Shown here in pieces: positions 17,037-24,992 of a DNA stretch of 64,000 bases. Each line of letters opens with the position of its first letter. Positions within the stretch are counted from its first letter, which is position 1. Source of the DNA: Bidens hawaiensis (Eukaryota; Streptophyta; Magnoliopsida; Asterales; Asteraceae); assembly GCA_021521415.1 (NCBI GenBank), contig JAIQDT010003755.1, forward strand, positions 181,384 to 245,383. The letters run 5' to 3'. The position numbers and the translations under genes are program-made. Below the pieces are notes generated by a model. It was not told the DNA's origin and searched no databases. It saw only the letters and a list, made by a program, of their open reading frames with translations.

Positions 17037-19841
17037 ATGGCTGCTGTTGGAAGTGCAGGAGGTGCAGGTGATGACGGTGATGATCACAGACAATTCTTCC
17101 CAGCTCATAACCAGTTCATAACACTTGACCCAGATGCAAAGGGCGTGGAGGACTATAGGGAGATAATTACTTTTCTCCTGCACTCACGGATATATCACGC
17201 AATAACAACTACCCTGCCTATTTCCCTACTGAATATTGAAGACTTTTGGCAGACGGTAGAGTACGATTGCCGGGTTGAGCCCCCGGTTATGCGAGCCACC
17301 GTAAACGGTCAAGTTGTTCAGTTTTCTTCTGAACAAATACGGGTGGCGTTGCGGTTTGGTGAAGAGACGAGGGATGACCCAACGGAGTTTGTTGCGCCAT
17401 TCCGTGATGGGGCGTTCCTCAGGATGGGGTATTCTGGTCCCTTAGGAGACACTCAACGGAGGAAGGGATTCCTTTTAGATCAGTGGCGCTTCCTTATGCA
17501 CGTCATGATCGTATGTATGTCAGGACGGAAGGCAGGCACTGATGGTATGGGTGCGACAATGCAGTCTGCTATGACTGCGTTGACTTATAATAAAAGATAT
17601 TCTTTCAGCCAGATGATCTTTTACGAGATCGATAGGCAACGAAGGGCTGTGGCGCGTGAGCAGTTTACAATGTATCCACGATTCCTACAGATGATTTTCA
17701 ATCATGTGGCTCCGACGCTGCCTCAACGACGCCCTATTCGATACGTGGAAAGTGTGACAAAACGTATCTTTGCACAGTGTCGCACTTCCAGCGCACGAAG
17801 CAAGCCTGAGCTGCGTCCCAGGCATACTCCGCTCTTTGGGTACCTTATAAACCCGGAGTATGTGCCTGCGGCAGGGGACGAGTTCAGAGACCCAAGACCA
17901 CAACAGGCGGCAGCACCCCAGGCTGTATCAGCTGCGCCTGCTGTATCTGCTGCTGTGTCAGCTGCAGAGATTGACCTTGATGCCATGTTGGGAGGCCAAG
18001 GATTGTTTGATATGGACCGAGTTGATCCACAAGAGAATATTCAAGTCTCGGGTCCACAAGCTGATTTTGATGATGTGATGGAAGAGGCTAGAAGGATGAT
18101 GGTAACGCATGAGAGAACAGTTGGGAAACAAAAGAGAACTGTTGACGACGACGACGAGGAAGATGATGAAGAAGAAGCTGTGCAGCTGGTGAGAAAGCGT
18201 TCACGAAGGGAAAGGACAGGTATGGGTGTAGGGGCTGGAGAGACTTCACGGTTGGTACGTTTTGCTCCACCTGCCCTGTCTGGTATGTCCATTGTTCCTA
18301 CCTCTGTGCAGGTATCGAGTACAAGCGCTACGGTTGTTCCTGTAGTGGCTACATCGTCGGCTGACATTCCATCGATCACGGCCGTCCAGACGTCGACTCC
18401 AGCAATTGTGTCTCTACCACCTCAAACGCTTACTCCATCGGTGGTAGTAGCACGATTTGTCGAGTCTACGGTCACCACTACTGCAGGGTTATCGGGTACG
18501 GTACCACCTGCGGTCACGCCCACTTCAGACTCGGAACGAATAGCTTCACTAGAGCGGATTGTAGCTGAGCAGTCCAAGACTATTCAAAGCCTAGTGGAAG
18601 CAAATCAACTGCAGGCATCCCTCCTGGCTGAGCACGGGAAAGTTATAGATGCCTTGAAGGTGTTCTTGGCATCTCAGGGGGAGATGAGCTGTAGAGGAGA
18701 TGAGCTGAGGACCAAAAGAAGAGAAGACCGAGACGATGATCCCAATGCATCGAAAGATGCAGGTGGTGAGTTGCCAAGAACTACTATAGCTCTTGGGGCT
18801 TCCACAGCTGAGGGGGAGTCTGCCGCTGGTGATGATGTGGTTGCTGTTGGTGATGATGTGGATGTGGTTGAAGATGTTGAGATTGTTGATGATATGATTG
18901 ATGCGCTGAAAGAGATAGACGATATGTTAGAGGATGATGAGTTGATAAATGAAGATGATGTTCTGCCAATCGATGAGATCGAAAAGATTGGAGCAGAAAT
19001 TGTGGTTGAGAATGTGATAGAAGAAGGAGAGATTGTTGAAGAAAATGTAGAGCATGAGATCCCTGTGGTTGAACAGTCGACTATATGTGAAGATGCTGCG
19101 GTTGACAACACTGAGTGGGAAGATCAGCCAAACTGGAAGGAAGGCTGCGCTCAGTGGTTTGTAAAGACGAAGAAGCCAGCAGTACCGACGATGTTCAAAA
19201 AGTCGTATAATATAAAGGGATATGCAGAATCAAAGAAGGGAATCATATGCTGGTTGTACGATGAAGAGTTGAAACTATTTGTGATCAAACGTTACGACGG
19301 CATTCAGTACTTCAAGAACATGTTAAGATCCCTGAATACCTTACCGGAGTGTGAGGTGAAAGACTTAGCAAGACTGGGGCTGATAAACAGAAGTGATGAT
19401 AACATGGCGAGAGTAATTGGGAAAATTGTTTGGAAGGAGGCCATTAAAGATAAAAAGTTTGAACTTCTGAAGCCTCAGAAAGGGAAGTTAGTAGAAGACA
19501 AAGATAGAGGGATGAGGGCAGACGGCAAACCATGGATGGTTATGAAGTATAAACCAGTCCGTCATTTAAAAGAAGTGCCGATGAAGGTGATGCCCAAGAA
19601 CGTCTTGAAAGACTTGAAGTGGTGGTACGTGGATTGTGAAACTGCTGAAGCGGTCATGGAGGATGAAGATGAACAAGAGATCATGAGAGTGTATGATCCT
19701 ATGCACTTAGTCAATCTGTCTCAAGCTGACTTGCAGGTACTACATGCTAAGAAGATTTTCTACATTCCTGCTTGGAAAGAGGAAGCTAAGAAGTACCAGA
19801 AGTTGGTTTCTGTATGTGTTAGACAGGGAGTGCATGCTTGA
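17037..19841 (+). CDS. Copia B third ORF (envelope-position protein, unknown function)
   Basis: A 934-residue protein in the position called envelope-like in Sireviruses. The start is the first ATG, two bases after the predicted acceptor. Residues about 20-270 look globular (EDYREIITFLLHSRIYHAIT, DFWQTVEYDCRV, RYSFSQMIFYEIDRQRR). A proline/alanine-rich and then Ser/Thr-rich linker follows. A heptad-patterned stretch, ERIASLERIVAEQSKTIQSL, near residue 502 suggests a coiled coil. A strongly acidic stretch covers about 590-690, and a basic C-terminal domain (WKEGCAQWFVKTKKP onward) covers about 695-925. I see no signal peptide and no membrane segment, so a true envelope role is unlikely. It may act as an accessory nucleic-acid or protein-binding factor; that is a guess. 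The frame is intact. Confidence 0.85.
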   Translation: MAAVGSAGGAGDDGDDHRQFFPAHNQFITLDPDAKGVEDYREIITFLLHSRIYHAITTTLPISLLNIEDFWQTVEYDCRVEPPVMRATVNGQVVQFSSEQIRVALRFGEETRDDPTEFVAPFRDGAFLRMGYSGPLGDTQRRKGFLLDQWRFLMHVMIVCMSGRKAGTDGMGATMQSAMTALTYNKRYSFSQMIFYEIDRQRRAVAREQFTMYPRFLQMIFNHVAPTLPQRRPIRYVESVTKRIFAQCRTSSARSKPELRPRHTPLFGYLINPEYVPAAGDEFRDPRPQQAAAPQAVSAAPAVSAAVSAAEIDLDAMLGGQGLFDMDRVDPQENIQVSGPQADFDDVMEEARRMMVTHERTVGKQKRTVDDDDEEDDEEEAVQLVRKRSRRERTGMGVGAGETSRLVRFAPPALSGMSIVPTSVQVSSTSATVVPVVATSSADIPSITAVQTSTPAIVSLPPQTLTPSVVVARFVESTVTTTAGLSGTVPPAVTPTSDSERIASLERIVAEQSKTIQSLVEANQLQASLLAEHGKVIDALKVFLASQGEMSCRGDELRTKRREDRDDDPNASKDAGGELPRTTIALGASTAEGESAAGDDVVAVGDDVDVVEDVEIVDDMIDALKEIDDMLEDDELINEDDVLPIDEIEKIGAEIVVENVIEEGEIVEENVEHEIPVVEQSTICEDAAVDNTEWEDQPNWKEGCAQWFVKTKKPAVPTMFKKSYNIKGYAESKKGIICWLYDEELKLFVIKRYDGIQYFKNMLRSLNTLPECEVKDLARLGLINRSDDNMARVIGKIVWKEAIKDKKFELLKPQKGKLVEDKDRGMRADGKPWMVMKYKPVRHLKEVPMKVMPKNVLKDLKWWYVDCETAEAVMEDEDEQEIMRVYDPMHLVNLSQADLQVLHAKKIFYIPAWKEEAKKYQKLVSVCVRQGVHA

Positions 19842-19901
19842 AGAGATGAAGAGAGAAGACGAGAGATTACAAGACACAAGCTTTGAAGATCAAGATATGA
19901 A

Positions 19902-19979
19902 GCTACTGCCAAGGGGGAGTCTGTTGGTACATAAATGTCAGTAGTTCATAGTCTATGAAGCTACTGCCAAGGGGGAGTC
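19902..19979 (+). other. Duplicated purine tract and false LTR start in Copia B
   Basis: The segment from CTACTGCCAAGGGGGAGTC through the first bases of the LTR occurs twice, 58 bp apart: TGTTGG at 19922 and again at 19980. The 3' LTR matching the 5' LTR in length starts at 19980, so the element has two candidate priming tracts for plus-strand synthesis. A tandem duplication across the internal/LTR boundary explains it. Confidence 0.8.
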
Positions 19980-20439
19980 TGTTGGTACATAAATGTCAGT
20001 AGTTCATAGTCTAGCGTTTGTAATCGAGTCTGTAATGTAATTATGTTTAAGTTTATGTTTATGTATGTAAGCGAAGTTGTCAACAAGTTCGCTTAGGCGA
20101 ACTTGTTGAACAAGCGAAGTTGTCGACAAGTTCGCCTAGGCGAACTTGTTGAACGAGCGAAGTTATGGACAACTTCGCCTGAACATATCGGGCGAAGTTG
20201 TCGTGTCTATATATACTGTAGCCGACGGATTGTTTAGGTGACGAGAGAGGAGTCAGTTGTTGAGTTCAGTGAACGTGCCGAGAGTCTGTAATAGACGTGT
20301 TTCAAGTTATAATATATAACGTGTTCGTTTGTATCGCGTGTGATTGTTTTACGTATTCTACGCTCGTAACTACCTACGCAGGGATTCCGCACCTACGTAG
20401 ATAGCGATATCCCGTGTAAGATCCGTCCGGGAACCTGCA
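19980..20439 (+). repeat. Copia B 3' LTR
   Basis: 460 bp, the same length as the 5' LTR and differing at about three positions by eye. It begins TGTTGG after the second purine tract and ends CTGCA. The promoter hairpins and TATA box are retained. Confidence 0.93.
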
Positions 20440-20834
20440 TAACCTAAGCATCGTTCGTATCGTTTTGCTCTTATCTTCATTGCGTTTTTGGAAATTCCAC
20501 AAAATGGTGGCATTTGCTCTTCTTGGCGCCACTTTTTCCTCACCTCATTGCTAAAGAGAAAGATACTCTCCCTATGTTCTGGAGGCAACCTAGGTTTTGT
20601 GAAAAGTATGCAGCAAAGGAAATTGAAATCGAAAGAATGCATTTTCAGTTCTTTAGGGTCTGCTGCTAAAAGATCAGAGTTGTATTTTACCTGTGAGATG
20701 GATAAAGTGGTAGGGTTTAGGTTTAAGGTTTTTGGGGTTTTGTAATTTGGCAAATGGTTTGATGGAATTGTGACAACATTACCTTCTTCCTTATACAACG
20801 CTTCGTGCGGTCTGGAAATGAATAATTGCGACAA
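20440..20834 (-). pseudogene. Unrecognised open frame in the Athila-M tail, split by Copia B
   Basis: Minus-strand frame of about 130 codons running into the Copia B site. Removing Copia B and one target copy lets the frame continue at 7956 and stop at 7849-7851, with a small cysteine cluster at the join. It starts without an ATG. Near the middle is PPFCGISKNAMKIRAKRY, which looks protein-like, but I recognise no family. It lies between the third ORF and the 3' LTR, where Athila elements are normally non-coding, so it may be captured host sequence or chance. Confidence 0.3.
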
Positions 20835-21576
20835 ATTCTAAATCACACGAAACATATGACTCACTCAAAGCTTCCGAAAAAATATTTATATGGCATGAGG
20901 TTTATCTCACAGTAATGGAGGAATTGGGTATAAACGCCATATTTTGCATAGATTTATTCTCAATATTATAAAACTTTTTTTTACTTCTTTTCATTTTCCT
21001 TTATTAATTGGTTATTTGCGAAAAAAAATTTTTGGATTTCTCTTCTGGTTTTCTAAAAATAATCTTTCTTTGCTACAAAAATATTTGTTGATTTAGAGAA
21101 TTTTTATAATTATTTTAACAAACAATTGGTCAAGTAATTCCCCTCCCTAAACTTGAATCTCACATTGTCCTCAATGTAGAAAGATTCATGAAAAAGATAA
21201 AAATTCTGATTGAGTGTAATGGGTTAGAATGGAGAGTTACTTCTCTACGGGTTAATGAAATTTTGACAGAGCGTCCCCTGTATATCGTCCGTTTTCCTGT
21301 TTTTGTACCTGTATAATACAAAACTGCAAACAACCACAAACAAACCAGCATAAATTGCCGAAAATTGGGTATGGAATCATCCATCCCTTGCCCTATCGGG
21401 CTGAATTAGTTCCTACCATAATGTCTTAGCACATATGGCCATAAGAGTATCCAAACCAACAAATAAACAAACACAAACATTACAGAAAGTAAATTGTTTT
21501 AAAACACACATAATAATATCATAAAGTACTACCAAACCATGCCCATGCCCGACCTACCAGTGCCGCTAGTCATCAA
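20835..21576 (-). other. Athila-M tail with internal purine tract
   Basis: Non-coding tail after the third ORF. Minus strand 21178-21140 contains CATTGAGGACAATG, then AAGTTTAGGGAGGGG, resembling the tract next to the 3' LTR. Athila-P has the same pair of tracts (near 44090 and 45390). No gene is seen. Confidence 0.5.
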
Positions 21577-22833
21577 TTACCCGTGTCCGGGGTCCAATGG
21601 TCCCCACTGTCTGTCCATGCGATAGCCCAACCGATCAATCTCTTGCCTCGTCTATGCATATTTGGCTGCTCGCTGTTCATCTAAGGCAGCCATTTGCTCT
21701 GTAATATTGTTAAATGAGGCGGTAGTGTTAGCTGAGAATTGATCAATGAGTCCAAATATACCCTAGAAAGAGTATCGGCTGTCGTGTGACGAGCTGGGGC
21801 CGGCCCCTGATGAAGATGGGCCTCCTCGCTGATGGTAGGTGCGGCGGCGGTGCTATCTGGACGGTGATCCTCTCCTCTCATGCACATCCTGAAGCATCAT
21901 TTCTGTAGGGTCTTCTGCATCCCCAAACTGGTTATATCTGTCACAAAATCTCCACACATTTGGGTTCTGCCCGATTCGCTGAATCATATGCATGCTATCA
22001 CAATAAACAAGGCTGAGGGCTATCGGATCTGGGCTTCGGGTTCCTTCCGTATCCACACGATAAGCTTCATAGAGGTTGTAGATCCAAGGCCCGCCAAAGA
22101 TCGGTGTGTTTCCTTTGGCATTTGCATTAGTTGTGAAAAGCTTGCAGAATAACATCGTGATGTTACACGGGACATCATTCTTCATGCAATAAAGTGCCCA
22201 AAGATCCCTTAAATTAACAACCCCCTCTCTTTGACCTCTGGCAGTGACACTGTGACTAAGAAAACGGTGAATGTATCTCATGAGCGGGTCTCGTAGTGCT
22301 GTGCTCTTTGAGACGCTTGCATTGTATGCTTCAGTACCATAACTCAATTGTTCCCAAGCCTCTAATCGTGTGTTTCCTGCCTCATCTTCATCATCAGTAT
22401 CTTCATCTGCAAATGTTGTTTTAGCAATAAACCAAATATCTGAGTCAGTTTCCTCGATCGTGTAAATTTCCAGATCAATCCCCAGTTGGGTGACAGAAGT
22501 TGTGTGCCATTCACCCCCACACCTAAACTCAATTGCATCCTCATCCCACATGTCAAATTTCTTCTTCCTTATGTTGATAGAGGCCAAAAACTCCTTTGTC
22601 AGTTCTGTTACTGCCTCTCCTGTTTGTTCAAACACCCTTTTCCATGGCCCTTTTACAAATGTGTTGTATCGGTCCCATTGGTTAACTTGGCGCAAATTGT
22701 CTTCTCAAGCATAGAAATTTGGTTCTGGGATTCGGTTGTTTAGGTAGATTAATCGTGCATTAGCCTTTCTGTCTCTTGTTCTTCATCCGGAAAAGACTAG
22801 GAACGCATGAACATCGTCTCCATACTCGGCCAT
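21577..22833 (-). pseudogene. Athila-M third ORF (ATHILA ORF-1 type), broken
   Basis: Homologous by eye to the third ORF of Athila-P, and of the type annotated as ATHILA ORF-1 protein. The predicted start (22833-22831) touches an acceptor-like TTTGCAG. The frame is stopped soon after the start and shifted. The longest intact part, 22695-21853, includes KEFLASINIRKKKFDMWDED, ALRDPLMRYIHRFLSHSV and WIYNLYEAYRVD. The C-terminal part continues in another frame to a stop at 21579-21577. No signal peptide or membrane helix is evident. Function is unknown. Confidence 0.75.
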
Positions 22834-23300
22834 CTGCAAATCATATCCAAATTAGTCAAAATTTGACAAATTTTCAAATTGCTGGAACAGAGAGCAAAGC
22901 ACGGCGGCGTGCTTTCAGAGGCACGGCCCCGTGCTGTTGCGGCTGTTTATTTCCTGTTGATTTTGACTTATGGTTGACCACGATTCGTGTTGTTTTGGGC
23001 ACGGCTCGTGTTTTTAATACTAATTTCTACCCTACTCCGATTCGAACTCTCGTTTCTAACCGGTTATAACAATTGGGTTTAGTAGTTTGTTGGATATTTA
23101 TTTCAAGATCCAAAAACCCGAATTGTTCTTTTCAATTAATCATTAACAATCAAACTTTCAACAATCCAATCATCCTATACTAGTAGAGTAACCCATATTA
23201 TTTTCGGGTTTAGAACCAATTTGGTCAATTCAAGAGATTTTAGGGTTAAACTAAACCTAGAATGATGAACTTGAATAATATAATTGTTAATTTAACATAC
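22834..23300 (-). other. Predicted intron before the Athila-M third ORF
   Basis: Minus-strand donor CCAAAG-GTATGT (intron starts 23300) and acceptor GATTTGCAG (ends 22834) with ATG immediately after. The 467-bp interval contains a hairpin pair (22898-22934, GCACGG/CCGTGC type). Copia B's predicted intron also contains hairpins. This is inferred from signals only. Confidence 0.45.
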
Positions 23301-23492
23301 CTTTGGTTCGAAATTGACGAATTGATGAAGAAATTAGTGTTATATGGAATGGTCGGCCGTTTTTAGTCCAGAAACGAAGTGGATGTTAGGGTTGATATTT
23401 GGGAAAAGTTATTTCAATCATTTAAAATTCATAACTATTCAGGGATAAAAAGCACGGCGCCGTGCTTTTGGAAGCACGGTCCCGTGCGGCAT
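23301..23492 (-). promoter_or_regulatory. Hairpin pair and leader exon upstream of the Athila-M third ORF
   Basis: Two palindromes, GCACGGTCCCGTGC (23474-23487) and a perfect 22-bp palindrome centred at 23458/23459 with core GCACGGCGCCGTGC, lie about 160-190 bp upstream of the predicted splice donor. Only weak TATA-like sequence follows (minus ATATAAC near 23340), so promoter function is less sure than for the two mini-genes. Confidence 0.4.
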
Positions 23493-23708
23493 GATGCAGA
23501 CAATATTTCTTATGAATTTTGTTTATTTGTCGAGCTGGTTCGCTCTTTTAACTAATTTTCTTTGCTGGTTAGTTTAAGATAATAATTAGAGGTCCTAAAT
23601 TTCATTAAAACATAAAAACATAATGGAAATGAAAAGTACAACAACAATTCTTGATTCTAACACATAACACTAGCGGGAGCAACTTCAACATGAAACAATG
23701 TCGGGACT

Positions 23709-23984
23709 TCAAAGACCACCATTCCCGAACAAGTCCTGGATGTGGGGAGGTGCTCCTTTGGAGGCCACATCTTTGTGGTGGCCATCCACAACATGAAAGT
23801 TTTCGAACCTCAGTAGTTCGACTTTGTTGATCAGCTCGATTACGCGAGCTTCGGTTTGAATGTTGCTTTCAACTTGGTCTCTCATGATGCATTGTAGCCT
23901 CATGACCTCCTCCTCAAGATTTGAGGAAGATTCATGGTGCTTGTCCTTCCTCACTAGCCCCCATTAAACTTTCTTGCTTTCCAT
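23709..23984 (-). pseudogene. Athila-M coiled-coil mini-ORF b
   Basis: A 91-codon frame starting at ATG 23984, broken by TAA at codon 7. The body is predicted helical and acidic (SSNLEEEVMRLQ, EARVIELINKVELLRFEN) and ends in a Gly/Phe-rich tail, DLFGNGGL. It matches mini-ORF a in length, in the pattern E-x-R-hydrophobic-I-x-L...VE, and in the tail, so the two are duplicates. Its own TATA-like box, TATATAATG, lies about 50 nt upstream and a hairpin pair 17 bp beyond that. I recognise no known family. Confidence 0.6.
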
Positions 23985-24032
23985 TTCAGTAATGTTGGGT
24001 TTGGTGTGAATGGAATAGTGAGTTTAAGCATG

Positions 24033-24098
24033 CATTATATAGAGACTGGAAAGTTGAACACGGCCCCGTGCTTATGGAAGCACGGCCTCGTGCTGCTA
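24033..24098 (-). promoter_or_regulatory. Promoter module of mini-ORF b
   Basis: On the minus strand a pair of palindromes (24098-24058, GCACGG/CCGTGC arms with a short CTTATGGAAG-type spacer) precedes TATATAATG (24041-24033). The edge-to-edge spacing of 17 bp is nearly that of the LTR promoter (19 bp) and mini-ORF a (18 bp). Confidence 0.6.
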
Positions 24099-24420
24099 GG
24101 GGAATAAATGTTTCTGAGTCAGAGAATTGTACGGAGTTAGCGCGTATCATGCTGAAGCACGGCCCGTGCTTATTGTCATATATGATTTTCTTGTAACTTT
24201 CAGCAAAACGCGAAAGCTGGAATTCTTAGAATGATGTTTAGTATGATAATTTAGAAGTTTAGTCATCCTAAAAATTACTTTTTATTAAATTAAAAGGTCC
24301 TAAAAAAAAGGGATAAGCCCAGTTTTCCTAAAAATAAGAAAATAATCGGGTTAAGCCCGATATCCTAACACATTGTGCATAAAGAACTTGTTTAAACATG
24401 AAAGTAGAAAATTAATTTTC

Positions 24421-24708
24421 CTAGATGTTTCCAAAAGGCCCTCCTCCTCCGAATGGTCCTGGTGGTGGAAAGTACGTGAAACCGAGACCTTGAAACTGGA
24501 GTTGTTCGTTGATGTCTCGAAGTTCCATTTTCATATTTTCCACTGATTCGGTGAGTTGAATGAGGCGCATCTCCGCAAGGACATTCATCTCGGTGAGCTC
24601 CTTGACGAGTTCTTGAAGTTTCAAGAGAAGCTCAGTTTTGGAAACATGGCGGGCATCGTTTCTCGGGTGTCGGGAAACGGGGATTGCTTCACTCATCTCA
24701 GTTGGCAT
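24421..24708 (-). CDS. Athila-M coiled-coil mini-ORF a
   Basis: An intact 95-residue frame on the minus strand, ATG at 24708. The middle is a clear heptad-like helix (ELLLKLQELVKELTEMNVLA, then EMRLIQLTESVENMKMEL), and the C-terminus is Pro/Gly/Phe-rich (PPPGPFGGGGPFGNI). A TATA box, TATAAAAGG (24782-24774), lies 66 nt upstream of the ATG, a plausible distance for a capped transcript. No signal peptide or membrane helix is seen. It sits between pol and the third ORF. It may be a small accessory dimerising protein; that is inference. It is the best-preserved frame in Athila-M. Confidence 0.65.
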   Translation of the reverse strand: MPTEMSEAIPVSRHPRNDARHVSKTELLLKLQELVKELTEMNVLAEMRLIQLTESVENMKMELRDINEQLQFQGLGFTYFPPPGPFGGGGPFGNI

Positions 24709-24773
24709 GTTTAAATTTTTAGAGACTATTGGTTTGGTTTTGGTTGGTGCAAGGAATGCAATGACACAAGATG

Positions 24774-24950
24774 CCTTTTATAGCCAACCAGTATCCTAAG
24801 AACGGCCCCGTGCTGCTAGAAGCATGGCCCGTGTCTTTGCTCTGACAATTCTGTTGCAAACCAGTCTGACTGAGATTTTTGCAGCGAAGATTCTGGTCCG
24901 CATTTTTGGCACGGGACCGTGCTTTTGGAAGCACGCCCCCCGTGGTTCCT
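24774..24950 (-). promoter_or_regulatory. Promoter module of mini-ORF a
   Basis: On the minus strand two hairpin pairs (about 24950-24908 and 24833-24800) precede TATAAAAGG at 24782-24774. The nearest palindrome begins 18 bp from the TATA box. This matches the LTR arrangement and the module of mini-ORF b. Confidence 0.65.
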
Positions 24951-24992
24951 TCCTATTCAGGGAGTTGGAGGGTTAGTACCTCCAGAATTTCT

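Larger units (their letters stand above)
7957..20439 (+). mobile_element. Copia B: young Sirevirus-type Copia element
   Basis: A 12.5 kb plus-strand element with two 460-bp LTRs (7957-8416 and 19980-20439) that differ at about three positions by eye, the lowest divergence in the window. The flanks are CAACC (7952-7956) and TAACC (20440-20444), a near-match for a 5-bp duplication. Order: LTR, tRNA-Met primer site, hairpin-rich leader, long gag, pol in the same frame after two stops, a 2.1 kb spacer with an internal promoter-like module, a 934-codon third ORF, a duplicated purine tract, LTR. A long gag, large size and extra ORF in the envelope position are typical of Sireviruses. All three large frames are full length, though the RT motif is altered. 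Confidence 0.93.

Noticed and set aside
18041..18379. Ser/Thr-rich minus-strand ORFs opposite the Copia B third ORF (also 18674-19111)
   Set aside because: Shadows of acidic Asp/Glu codon runs on the coding strand.
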